Origin: Flavobacterium aquidurense
GTDB lineage: Bacteria; Bacteroidota; Bacteroidia; Flavobacteriales; Flavobacteriaceae
Length of the DNA stretch: 64,000 nucleotides
Direction: 5' to 3'
Assembly (NCBI GenBank): GCA_900107365.1
Contig: FNPS01000008.1
Span: forward strand, 1-64,000
Shown here piece by piece: positions 52,103-60,784 of this stretch; positions within the stretch are counted from its first letter, which is position 1, and the number at the start of each line of letters is the position of its first letter. Position numbers and translations under genes: made by a program. The notes beneath the pieces are model-generated. The model saw nothing but the letters and a program-made list of their open reading frames with translations, was not told the origin of the DNA and did not search any database.

Positions 52103-52345
52103 ATGAAGGAGATTAGGAAAAAATATTATAAAGCATTTGGTCAGAATTTAGAACGTGTAATGGAAAAGAATAAAAAAGATGTTATGACTGTTGCATCTAT
52201 TGGAAAGATTGAACTCAAGCAGGTTTATAGAGTTTTAAATGGCGAACATGGGGCATCGCTGGGAACAATAATTTCAATAGCGAAGGGTCTGGATATTGAA
52301 CCTAAAGAATTATTTGATTTTAAATTTGACTTAGAGAAGGAATAA
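52103..52345 (+). CDS. XRE-family helix-turn-helix regulator
   Basis: The 80-residue protein is a single lambda-repressor-like helix-turn-helix domain (Ala-Phe-Gly-Gln-Asn-Leu near the start, Ile-Gly-Lys-Ile-Glu-Leu-Lys-Gln-Val-Tyr-Arg-Val as the turn and recognition helix). The C-terminal Ser-Ile-Ala-Lys-Gly-Leu-Asp-Ile-Glu-Pro-Lys-Glu-Leu-Phe-Asp-Phe is typical. It is followed at once by a terminator. It probably controls the defence genes that start 227 bases downstream and its own promoter through the upstream palindrome. Confidence 0.85.
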   Translation: MKEIRKKYYKAFGQNLERVMEKNKKDVMTVASIGKIELKQVYRVLNGEHGASLGTIISIAKGLDIEPKELFDFKFDLEKE

Positions 52346-52369
52346 AAAAGATGCTGCTGCATCTTTTTT
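52344..52369 (+). terminator. Terminator after the XRE gene
   Basis: AAAAAAGATGC and GCATCTTTTTT form a perfect 11-bp stem with loop TGCT, ending in a T-run. It should end the regulator transcript, so the next operon is probably transcribed from its own promoter between 52370 and 52571. Confidence 0.9.
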
Positions 52370-52571
52370 ATTTTTAATAATACTAAGGTTACGCAGTAAC
52401 TGCTGGAGACGTTGGAAAGATAGCTAGCAGCTTACGTAAGAGAAAGTTATTTTTATATTTTGGATGATTTGAGTAAATGCCTGAAACGGCATAATGCATG
52501 TACTTAATTGTTTTACCTACTATAATTTATTTTTCATAATCTTTATTTATTACATTTGACAGAATTAATTG

Positions 52572-52763
52572 ATGAAAATGCACAGATCACAAACAAAAAT
52601 AAGCAATCTTATACGGCAGAAAATATTTGTAAATGATGTAGTAAATATTACTAATGGTCAGGCAAAAGATGGAAAAAACCACTTAATTAAAGTTTCTTCA
52701 TTAATTGTTGACCAAAATGTTTCAGAACGATTGGAAACAGATGAATTTGACAAGAATATATAA
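52572..52763 (+). CDS. Small protein ahead of the PRTase-like gene
   Basis: The 63-residue frame starts at the ATG at 52572 and ends 30 bases before the PRTase-like gene. It has a basic N-terminal helix (Arg-Ser-Gln-Thr-Lys-Ile-Ser-Asn-Leu-Ile-Arg-Gln-Lys-Ile) and an acidic tail. No family is recognised. It may be a small subunit or antitoxin-like member of the operon, but the evidence is only position and frame length. Confidence 0.4.
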   Translation: MKMHRSQTKISNLIRQKIFVNDVVNITNGQAKDGKNHLIKVSSLIVDQNVSERLETDEFDKNI

Positions 52764-52793
52764 TTTATCTAGTTCATTTAATTAATTTTTTCT

Positions 52794-53732
52794 ATGGAAG
52801 ATTTCATCAAATATGCAAAGAATAAGGTATATTTTTATATTGAAAGTAAGTTTTGGTCAAAGTTAGATATTAATACATTTCATGCATGGTTAAGTAATTT
52901 TGATACGATTGAAGAGAAATACTGCGCTTTAAAGCTACTTGATAGATTTGTTTTCTATTCGGAGGAGGATATGATAAGATTACTCCAATTTGGTTTTTTT
53001 GAGCTAATCTTTAAAAGAAAAGCATTAGAAGAAGAAATTGCTCATAATTTTAATTTGAGCAATGATGAACTTAACAGATTAAAAAATGATTTTATTCGTG
53101 ATGCTATAGTTTTGCCATTAAGAACTGATAATTTGTCAGAAAGCTCGCTTGCTATGGCTAGATATTTGACCAACGATTTTGGTTTTCCCGAAGAAAATAT
53201 CGTAGATCAAAACAATTTAAAAAGCGAGAAACTCTTAAGATCAAAAAATTTAATTATTATTGACGATTTTATTGGCTCTTCCAACCAATTGTTCCAATTC
53301 TGGAATTTTGAAAAGATTCAATTGGATAAAAAAATTATAACGCCCAAGGAACTTCGAAAAATGTTCCCAAATCTCGAAGTAGAATATTTCTGTTTAGTGA
53401 GTAGTGAAGATGGCCTTTTAAACTTTCACTCTAATAACTTTGACGTAGGATTAAGAATAACTTTCTGTGAGAAATTAACAAACAAGTATAAGGTATTTGG
53501 TAAAGATTCGGTTTATTTTGATAATGAAGAGGTTGAATCTTGCAAAAATGTTTTAGATTTACTATGTAAAAGGAAAGGGATTCCATTATTCGGATATACA
53601 AATTTGGATTATGCAATGGCATTTCATCATTCGATTCCAGACTCATCTTTACCACTTTTTTATATTCAAAATAAAAAATGGAACCCATTGTTTAAGAATA
53701 AAAATACATTCGCGCATGACAATATACAATAA
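52794..53732 (+). CDS. Phosphoribosyltransferase-like conflict protein (PRTase-CE type)
   Basis: The 312-residue protein has a helical N-terminal third and a Rossmann-like core. The core carries the PRPP-loop-like motif Leu-Ile-Ile-Ile-Asp-Asp-Phe-Ile-Gly-Ser-Ser-Asn-Gln (about 153-165), preceded by Ser-Glu-Ser-Ser-Leu-Ala-Met-Ala-Arg. The end motif His-His-Ser-Ile-Pro-Asp-Ser-Ser-Leu-Pro-Leu-Phe fits the PRTase-like family found in prokaryotic conflict operons. It could modify or cleave a nucleotide or nucleic acid. Its end overlaps the next gene by 17 bases. Confidence 0.7.
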   Translation: MEDFIKYAKNKVYFYIESKFWSKLDINTFHAWLSNFDTIEEKYCALKLLDRFVFYSEEDMIRLLQFGFFELIFKRKALEEEIAHNFNLSNDELNRLKNDFIRDAIVLPLRTDNLSESSLAMARYLTNDFGFPEENIVDQNNLKSEKLLRSKNLIIIDDFIGSSNQLFQFWNFEKIQLDKKIITPKELRKMFPNLEVEYFCLVSSEDGLLNFHSNNFDVGLRITFCEKLTNKYKVFGKDSVYFDNEEVESCKNVLDLLCKRKGIPLFGYTNLDYAMAFHHSIPDSSLPLFYIQNKKWNPLFKNKNTFAHDNIQ

Positions 53733-55602
53733 TCCATTTTCTATAGATCGAGCCGAACAATTAGGTGACAAGTTATTTGAATTTTATTCTAATCACAAAA
53801 ATTTTGAGGGACTATTAAAGCGAAAGTCATTAATGCTCGAAGGAGGTAGAGGTTCAGGTAAAACAATGTTTTTTTTGTATCATTCATATTTTAACAAAAA
53901 AAAAGAATCGGAAAGTAAGAATATAAGATTTGAAGAGTTTTTTAAAGCCGAAAAACTTATTGGAATTCATTTTAGGGCTGATTCTAATTTTGTTCCTGCG
54001 TTTCAACATAAAGGTTTGGATGATGATGATTGGACATTGCTGTTTGGTCATTTTTTAAATATCACTTTATCAAAGAGATTGGTTGAGATCATTATAGATA
54101 TAAATTCAAGTTTTGATAGCCGTGAAAGTCAGATTGAATTTGATCTTTCTGACGAACTCAATATTTTGTTTAATTTAAAAGATTCAATTGATAGTTTTTC
54201 TTTGTTGTTAAAAAAGCTGAGTTATGAGGAAATTTTATTAATGAATTATGTAAATAATGTTAGCAAAATTGAAAGACCAATTATCATTAGTAATGGATAT
54301 TTATTGAATTTAATAGCACAGAGTATTCTAAAACAAAAAAATTTTCAAGAGAAAACTATTCATGTTTTTATTGACGAATATGAAAATTTGCTTTTGTATC
54401 AGCAAAGAATAGTTAACACTTTAATTAAACATCCTAATCCAGTCATTATTGATATAGGGATGCGGAATAAAGGATGCAAAACTTACCAAACTTTAGGAGA
54501 TAGTGAAATAATTACTCCTCCTCACGATTACAGTTATTACAACTTTGAACAATTTACATCACAAGAGTATGAGGAATTAATTGTGGATATTTGTCGTAAA
54601 AGACTTGAAAAAATAGATGCTTTGCAAGTGATTGGTGATCCTACTTATTTGGACATAAGGTTTTACTTAGGTGAATATAATCTAGAGGATGAATTATCAT
54701 CATTTTTAAAACCTAAAGATATCAAAATTCTTCAGTCGAAGATAAAAGCTCGAGTTGGTATAGAGGAAAATTGTTCAATCCTCTATGAATCAGCAGATCC
54801 ATTAATTTTACGTTTAATACTTGTTCTTTTGGAACGTGGCCAAAAAAGTGAACATATAGCACATGAACTAACATTATTTTTAGAAAATAAACCTTCAAAA
54901 TTTAATGATTGGATTCACAATAATAAGAATGGTCTAATATTCTTATTGTGCAAGGAGCATAGTAAAAATAAAATGTATTATGGTTTTAATACTTATAAAT
55001 CGACTTCCTCAGGTATTATAAGATTCTTTTTAGAACTTTGTGAAAGTGCTTTTAAGAACGCTTTTAGAAATTCATTTGAATTCCAATCTCCAAGAAGGTT
55101 GACACCCAATGAACAATCTGAGGCGGCATATTATGTTAGTCAATATAAGATTAATGATATTGAAACTTATACACCATATAGCAATAAATTAAAAAGATTT
55201 GTTCTACTACTAGGTGGTATTTTTGAAAAGTTGCACCGTGATATCAAATTGAGTGAGCCTGAAAGAAATCATTTTTCTAGTGAATTTAACCGACTTGATG
55301 AAGAAAGTTTAATTTTTTTAAAGAGTGCAGAACTTTACTCGGTACTGCAAAAAAAGGAAGAGACAAAAGTTAAGAATTCTTCGATTGATGGGAACAATAT
55401 CGAATACCACCTCAATCATATTTATGCACCTTATTTTCAAATTTCGGCAAGAAAAATAAGAAGCTTATATATTGATCCAGGAAATCTCGCCGTGTTAATT
55501 AGTGGAGAAAGTAGAAAGGCAAATGATGTTGCAAATGCTCTTGCGAAAATCGAAGAGATCAACGGGGGGCAAACTAAAATAGATTTATTCGATGCTTTAT
55601 AA
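53716..55602 (+). CDS. P-loop ATPase (ORC/STAND-like), first of two
   Basis: The product is 628 residues from the ATG at 53716, which overlaps the PRTase stop; the longer frame is unlikely. Walker A is Gly-Gly-Arg-Gly-Ser-Gly-Lys-Thr (43-50) and Walker B ends Val-Phe-Ile-Asp-Glu-Tyr-Glu (D220, E221). The long helical C-terminal part (about 330-628) may sense or bind partners. It is likely a regulatory NTPase of the system. It overlaps the next gene by 11 bases. Confidence 0.8.
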   Translation: MTIYNNPFSIDRAEQLGDKLFEFYSNHKNFEGLLKRKSLMLEGGRGSGKTMFFLYHSYFNKKKESESKNIRFEEFFKAEKLIGIHFRADSNFVPAFQHKGLDDDDWTLLFGHFLNITLSKRLVEIIIDINSSFDSRESQIEFDLSDELNILFNLKDSIDSFSLLLKKLSYEEILLMNYVNNVSKIERPIIISNGYLLNLIAQSILKQKNFQEKTIHVFIDEYENLLLYQQRIVNTLIKHPNPVIIDIGMRNKGCKTYQTLGDSEIITPPHDYSYYNFEQFTSQEYEELIVDICRKRLEKIDALQVIGDPTYLDIRFYLGEYNLEDELSSFLKPKDIKILQSKIKARVGIEENCSILYESADPLILRLILVLLERGQKSEHIAHELTLFLENKPSKFNDWIHNNKNGLIFLLCKEHSKNKMYYGFNTYKSTSSGIIRFFLELCESAFKNAFRNSFEFQSPRRLTPNEQSEAAYYVSQYKINDIETYTPYSNKLKRFVLLLGGIFEKLHRDIKLSEPERNHFSSEFNRLDEESLIFLKSAELYSVLQKKEETKVKNSSIDGNNIEYHLNHIYAPYFQISARKIRSLYIDPGNLAVLISGESRKANDVANALAKIEEINGGQTKIDLFDAL

Positions 55603-56566
55603 TAGGTACTACAAATTAGATTCCTCCTTGGATATCAAAAACATTTTTAATGATATAGATATTTTTTTTCTTGGTACGAGTTCAGAAGCTAGGGCAACAA
55701 ATGTCCTTTCGCTGATAAAGGGCTTCTATAAAAATGATATACTAGCTGTCGATTATGATATTGAACATGAAAAGTACTCTATACAAAACTTACCTGTAGA
55801 TGGAAATCAAATAAGAAAAAATCTGGATACGGAAGGCAAAGACTTAGTAAAAGATTTAGGTATTGATCTGCATCAAATAGATATAAATAATAAGAATCTA
55901 TTAATTGATATTACATCATTAAAACATCCGTTTCTTTTTTACCTTTTGCTTTTGATAAAAAGAGACTTTCAACCTAAGAAACTTTTAATTACATATACGG
56001 AGCCGGAAAAATATGTCCAAGAGGGAAAGGAAGATAATGCTAGACAAAAATTTGATCTAACTGAGAAATTTTGTATGGTAAATTCACTGCCTGGTTTTGC
56101 AAGAGTATCAGATTACAACAAAGAAAGAATTTTAATTGCAATAATGGGCTTTGAAGGTAACAGATTTAGTAAAGCTTTTGAAGATGTTAATCCTTCTGAT
56201 AGAAAAACATACGCAATTGTCGGTTTTCCATCGTTTCAACCTAGCTGGCAATATTATGTATATTCGCAAAATCAATATCCGTTAGAGCAATCGAAGGCAT
56301 TTAGTTCCATACGAAGATCTACCGCAAATGAACCTTTTGGTGTTTATAATATTTTGAACGATATTAAAAGTCAAAATAATGGATTTGAGTTAGTTGTTGC
56401 ACCTATAGGAACGAAACCACATTCGCTGGGTGCATGTATGTTTGCGATTGATAATGAAGATGTGCAGATCTATTATGACTTTCCATCGTTTGGAAGTAAA
56501 ACTAGAACAATTGGTATTGGAAAAAGTTTTGTATACAACTTAACTGATTTTATTAATAATATTTAG
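55592..56566 (+). CDS. Two-domain Rossmann-like protein, possible sensor
   Basis: The 324-residue protein alternates strands and helices in two halves. Landmarks are Leu-Leu-Ile-Asp-Ile-Thr-Ser-Leu-Lys-His-Pro-Phe-Leu-Phe-Tyr (about 105-120) and Leu-Val-Val-Ala-Pro-Ile-Gly-Thr-Lys-Pro-His-Ser-Leu-Gly-Ala (about 268-282). This recalls nucleotide-binding sensor folds such as CARF or SAVED, but I cannot assign a family. It is joined to both neighbours, overlapping the ATPase gene upstream. Confidence 0.6.
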   Translation: MLYNRYYKLDSSLDIKNIFNDIDIFFLGTSSEARATNVLSLIKGFYKNDILAVDYDIEHEKYSIQNLPVDGNQIRKNLDTEGKDLVKDLGIDLHQIDINNKNLLIDITSLKHPFLFYLLLLIKRDFQPKKLLITYTEPEKYVQEGKEDNARQKFDLTEKFCMVNSLPGFARVSDYNKERILIAIMGFEGNRFSKAFEDVNPSDRKTYAIVGFPSFQPSWQYYVYSQNQYPLEQSKAFSSIRRSTANEPFGVYNILNDIKSQNNGFELVVAPIGTKPHSLGACMFAIDNEDVQIYYDFPSFGSKTRTIGIGKSFVYNLTDFINNI

Positions 56567-56605
56567 CGTTGTCAGTTTTGATTGAGTAATTACAAATTTA
56601 GGAAT

Positions 56606-58294
56606 ATGGATTTTGACAAAAAAGAATTAGAAGAACGTAGTGATTATTTAGATTACGATCAGGTTGTAGACTGGTTTGTGACAGATAACTATTTTGAAAA
56701 TATCCAAAGAAAATTATTAGGCACTGGTGCAAAGTTATTAATTGGTCCAAGGGGCACTGGGAAAACACATCAAATGCTGATATCACATATAAACTGTATT
56801 TCAGACGGAAATAAACCCGTTTCATTATATGTGAGTTTTAATCGATACTATCATCTAGAACCTCTTATGTCACGGGCATCGAATGCTATCAAAATATTTA
56901 ATACTTGGGTACTCTCAAAAATCGTCCTTTCAATGTACGAGTTTAGTGAAAAGGCCAATATTGATATCTCCGCATTAATGCGCGACCCAGGATTAGCAAA
57001 GAATAAACTCGAGATTTTCATAGGTAAAGCTGAGAAAGGCTTGTTTAGATTCGAAGATGAAAGTTTACTAGAAATACTTAATGTTTCATATGTAAAGAAT
57101 TTAATTGAAGATTTAATAATAGGTTCTGGTCGTAAAAGAGCAATTCTTTTATTAGATGATGCTGCATTAACTTTAACGCCGGAGTTTCTGGTTGACTTTT
57201 TTGAGATTTTTATAGGTTTAAAGTCGCCAAATATTTCTCCTAAAGCATCAGTTTACCCTGGCACGACAGAGTATGGTTCAAAATTTCATCTTGGCCATGA
57301 CGCTGAAAAAGTTGAATGCTGGATCAATGTTACTGATGATATGTTTTCTTATAGTACTTTTATGAACGAGGTCATCAATAAAAGACTAAGTGAAACAATA
57401 AAAGATATTGATTCCGAAATAGTTGAAATTTTTAAATATGCATCTTTCGGAATTCCACGGGCATTTATATTTCTAATTAGATCATATATACAGTCCAATA
57501 AAAGTACAAGGCAGTCTAAATTTAATGAAGTTATTGATCAACACTCTAATCTTATTAAAATTGAATATTTATCTTTAAAAAAGAAAATTCCACAGTTTTC
57601 TAATATAATAGAAGTTGGCAATAACTTTTTTGATGCTATTATCAGTGACATAAGCATTATAAATAAAGAGCTTGTAGGAACAAGAAATATAATTATTGGA
57701 ATTGAGGAACATACGAACAATATGGCCGAAAGAATGACCCAATTTCTCAATGAAGCAGGGCTATTATATAAGCATTCAAGTAGTGTGAGTCATGGTCACA
57801 ATAGAGAATATATTCGATATACTCCCCATCTCTTATTTCTTTTAAAAGCGAAGGCATTTAGTAGTGGAAGAGGGTTTGACACAAAGAAAATTCTTGAACA
57901 ATTATTAAGTCCAGAGAAAAAACATCCTGTTAGAAGAAAATTGGATACATTATTGTCTCCACAGGACATTCATGATTTAAAACTAAATTTACCGCCATGT
58001 ACTAACTGTGGCACTGTACGTATCCAAGACGACCAGAGATTTTGTCATAAATGTGGCTTCGAATTGGTAAATAATTCTGCTTTTGAAAGCTGTATGGAAC
58101 TGGATGTTAACGCAATTCCTTTTACAAAGTTTCAATTGCAAGTTGTAAAGGAAGCAAATTTTAAAAAAATTAAAGATTTCTACTCTGTACAAAATCCAGT
58201 AAGCGAGCTTAGGAAAGTAAAGTTAGTTGGAGTATATAGATCGCAGGAAATATTAAAACGAGTATTAAGTATCGTTGATGAATTTTTAACTTAA
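56606..58294 (+). CDS. ORC-like ATPase with zinc ribbon and HhH end
   Basis: The product is 562 residues from the ATG at 56606 (an in-frame TTG at 56582 is less likely). Walker A is Gly-Pro-Arg-Gly-Thr-Gly-Lys-Thr (47-54), with Leu-Leu-Leu-Asp-Asp (D184, D185) as Walker B. Val-Tyr-Pro-Gly-Thr-Thr-Glu-Tyr-Gly is a motif of ORC/CDC6-like bacterial ATPases. A zinc ribbon (C465, C468, C480, C483) and a helix-hairpin-helix-like end (about 520-560) suggest DNA binding. It may load or remodel the complex on DNA. Confidence 0.8.
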   Translation: MDFDKKELEERSDYLDYDQVVDWFVTDNYFENIQRKLLGTGAKLLIGPRGTGKTHQMLISHINCISDGNKPVSLYVSFNRYYHLEPLMSRASNAIKIFNTWVLSKIVLSMYEFSEKANIDISALMRDPGLAKNKLEIFIGKAEKGLFRFEDESLLEILNVSYVKNLIEDLIIGSGRKRAILLLDDAALTLTPEFLVDFFEIFIGLKSPNISPKASVYPGTTEYGSKFHLGHDAEKVECWINVTDDMFSYSTFMNEVINKRLSETIKDIDSEIVEIFKYASFGIPRAFIFLIRSYIQSNKSTRQSKFNEVIDQHSNLIKIEYLSLKKKIPQFSNIIEVGNNFFDAIISDISIINKELVGTRNIIIGIEEHTNNMAERMTQFLNEAGLLYKHSSSVSHGHNREYIRYTPHLLFLLKAKAFSSGRGFDTKKILEQLLSPEKKHPVRRKLDTLLSPQDIHDLKLNLPPCTNCGTVRIQDDQRFCHKCGFELVNNSAFESCMELDVNAIPFTKFQLQVVKEANFKKIKDFYSVQNPVSELRKVKLVGVYRSQEILKRVLSIVDEFLT

Positions 58295-58298
58295 AGAG

Positions 58299-59147
58299 AT
58301 GAATATTGACGCTAATAATACTTCGCCGTATCATTTTCTTGATACGACAAACATGTTTGATCTTGACTTTCGAGAAACAAATGAAACACCGATTGATACC
58401 TATATAAAAAAAATCAGAAGTTTAACTGTGCTTATTGATCCAAACCCAGCAGATTACAACAAGATTTTAGCAAATTTGGTTTTATTAGGAAGTGTCTCGG
58501 TTTTTGAAAGCTATATGCGTGAGATAATTAGAAGGACAATTTTAATTGATAAAATAAGTTTAACTCATTGCGAAAGTTTGCCGTTATCTTATGGAGCAGC
58601 GATAAGTCACGTCAATGAATTAATGCCTGAAGCAATTTTAGAAGATGTTTCATTTGCAGGTAAAGTAAATGTACAGGAATCTTTAAAAAAATTTTTAAAT
58701 TTAAAAGGAAATTTGCCAGATTCATTAGTAGTAGCACTTGACGAATTCGCAAAAGTTTGTGAATTAAGGCACTGTTTGGTGCATAGATTTGGAAAACTAG
58801 GTACGAAGAATGCTATAAAACTAGGATTAACCGATCATAGTCTTTCTATTGAAAAGCCATTATCTTTAGACTACATTGCTTTGCAAAATTTGCAAATGAC
58901 ATGTAATACCGTTGTAAAAGAATTAAATAACTATATTTTCAATAGCTTATTGAAACGTTTAATAATGGATGAACGTGGAAAAAAAATACCAACAGTTATT
59001 TGGACTTGGAAATATAATCAAGATAGGGCTCTTTTCTTGAAATATTATATGACATTTGTATCGATAATTGAGACTCCTAGAAACCATAGCAGCGCTCGCG
59101 AGGCATATGATTTATACCGTATTACTTATAATAGTTTAAGAAGATGA
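58299..59147 (+). CDS. HEPN-type protein with Rx4H motif
   Basis: The 282-residue protein is helical with Glu-Leu-Arg-His-Cys-Leu-Val-His (R157, H162), the R-x4-H signature of HEPN ribonucleases. The preceding Leu-x-x-Phe-Glu-Ser-Tyr-Met-Arg-Glu-Ile-Ile-Arg-Arg helix (about 66-79) is typical of the MAE_28990-like HEPN group. It would be the RNase effector of the system, cutting RNA on activation. It lies 4 bases after the ATPase gene and overlaps the methylase start (ATGA). Confidence 0.75.
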   Translation: MNIDANNTSPYHFLDTTNMFDLDFRETNETPIDTYIKKIRSLTVLIDPNPADYNKILANLVLLGSVSVFESYMREIIRRTILIDKISLTHCESLPLSYGAAISHVNELMPEAILEDVSFAGKVNVQESLKKFLNLKGNLPDSLVVALDEFAKVCELRHCLVHRFGKLGTKNAIKLGLTDHSLSIEKPLSLDYIALQNLQMTCNTVVKELNNYIFNSLLKRLIMDERGKKIPTVIWTWKYNQDRALFLKYYMTFVSIIETPRNHSSAREAYDLYRITYNSLRR

Positions 59148-60217
59148 TTGATAAAGACTGGCTTAATTTTTATACTCCTGCAAATATAGCAGCAGAAATT
59201 GTTAATCTTATTCCACAAAATTATACTCCGGAAATGGTAGTTGATATATGCGTGGGGAGTGGAAACTTCTTAAGTGCAGCCTCAAACAGATGGCAAGGTT
59301 GTAGTACTTTGGGTGTTGATATCAGCCCAAATCTAAAAGCAATTGATATCTCAGATGAGATTTATAAAATGGACGCTTTAAATCTTAAGGACTTAGAAAC
59401 AATTAATTTTAAACTAAACAAATTAGTTTTAGCGAACCCACCTTTTGGGAAATTGGACTATAGCACTAAAAATGTATATTATAGCGAAAAGTTGGCGGAA
59501 TTACAAATCGAGGCTATAAAAACGAAAAGAATCGAGGCCTTAATGCTGGTCTCTAATTTACATATATTAAATGATATGGACCTTTTTGGAGCGATATTAC
59601 CACAAAATATATTTGAAGCTGAAAATTTAAAAAGATTTAAAGAAATGTTTTTGGCTCACTTCGATGTATTATATATTGGAACACCAGGTAAATATTTTTC
59701 AAAAAGCGAAGTTAAGACTAGGATTTTTGTTGGAAAATTTATTAAAGAAGTAAATTACAAGGAAAATGTAAAAATCGAAAAATCAATCGAAATTGAGTGC
59801 AGGGTTCTAAGAGGAATAGATAATTCGAAATTAGCAAAGAATGTAAATATTAATAATGGTGAATTTGATGAAGTAGTCCATTTTAGTAATAATGATGGAA
59901 AAATCAGTCAAAAGCGTTATGTTAAAAAAAATACCTTCTCTAATGATTTAAAAATTGACAAATATGATGTCCTCGTTTCTAGAGTTGGTAGGAATTCAGG
60001 CAAAATTCATTATGCTTTAAAAGCTTATTTAAAAAAATACCCCTCTGATTATTTCTACTTATTAAAAGATTTTAAGAAAATGGCAACTGAAAAGCAACTT
60101 CAAAATATGGAGAATTGCTTATTAGAAAAGAAGAGGGGATTAACCACAAAATATTTGTGTAAGAAAGATATTACTGAACAAATACAAAAAATAACTAATA
60201 ATTTTAGTATAGTTTGA
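59144..60217 (+). CDS. N6-adenine DNA methyltransferase with TRD-like tail
   Basis: The 357-residue protein begins Phe-Tyr-Thr-Pro, as in type I/Eco57I-like methylases. It has motif I Val-Val-Asp-Ile-Cys-Val-Gly-Ser-Gly (32-40) and the catalytic Asn-Pro-Pro-Phe-Gly (98-102). The C-terminal part holds Asp-Lys-Tyr-Asp-Val-Leu-Val-Ser-Arg-Val-Gly-Arg, resembling a type I target-recognition domain. It would modify adenine in host DNA. No cognate restriction endonuclease gene is next to it, so it may serve the ATPase/HEPN system. Confidence 0.8.
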   Translation: MIDKDWLNFYTPANIAAEIVNLIPQNYTPEMVVDICVGSGNFLSAASNRWQGCSTLGVDISPNLKAIDISDEIYKMDALNLKDLETINFKLNKLVLANPPFGKLDYSTKNVYYSEKLAELQIEAIKTKRIEALMLVSNLHILNDMDLFGAILPQNIFEAENLKRFKEMFLAHFDVLYIGTPGKYFSKSEVKTRIFVGKFIKEVNYKENVKIEKSIEIECRVLRGIDNSKLAKNVNINNGEFDEVVHFSNNDGKISQKRYVKKNTFSNDLKIDKYDVLVSRVGRNSGKIHYALKAYLKKYPSDYFYLLKDFKKMATEKQLQNMENCLLEKKRGLTTKYLCKKDITEQIQKITNNFSIV

Positions 60218-60613
60218 TACAAATGTATTAGATAATGTTTGATATGATTAGCAAAGTTTTGTAACTGTTACGATCAATCTCTTATAAATGTATACAACCT
60301 AAATAATACAGAGGTTTTGGTCTTAATAGAACAAAAAAAGTAATTAAATAGACCAACCCTAAAAATTAGTTACATCGAACTTTTCCGTATAAATTATTAG
60401 TTTTCTAAAGATAGTAAACTTCCATTTATAACTTCAAAACACATTTCACTGCATTTGGTAGAATTGAGCTAACTAGCGATTTTTTTCGATAATATTTCAA
60501 AATGAATAATTTCTCAGAAATAGACTTCCTTTTAAGGACAAGTACTGCTAGTTATTATCTCTGAAGCATTTCTACATTTAAATTACTTTTTATGATTTTT
60601 AAAAAGTGTGATT
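60218..60613. other. AT-rich gap before the recombinase unit
   Basis: About 400 bases of AT-rich DNA without a convincing frame. Short dyads are present but none is a clear terminator. It separates the defence operon from the recombinase unit and may hold the promoter of the small ORF at 60614. Confidence 0.5.
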
Positions 60614-60784
60614 ATGGAGAAAGATATTGACTACAGTAAATTAAAGTTGACCCCGGAAAAAGCTCTACAAATGCTTAGGTCGGAAGGATTAGACGTAAGT
60701 ATTGAACAAGCAGAGGAAATCTTGTATTTCTTAAGAATAATTGCTAATATCGCTGTGTTGAAACATTTAAATAAAACAAAATGA
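60614..60784 (+). CDS. Small conserved protein coupled to the recombinase
   Basis: This 56-codon frame encodes a helical protein (Lys-Leu-Thr-Pro-Glu-Lys-Ala-Leu-Gln-Met-Leu-Arg-Ser-Glu-Gly-Leu, then Ala-Glu-Glu-Ile-Leu-Tyr-Phe-Leu-Arg). Its stop overlaps the recombinase start as ATGA, a sign of translational coupling. I recall similar small proteins ahead of Bacteroidetes serine recombinase genes. It may be a recombination directionality factor or accessory subunit. Confidence 0.7.
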   Translation: MEKDIDYSKLKLTPEKALQMLRSEGLDVSIEQAEEILYFLRIIANIAVLKHLNKTK

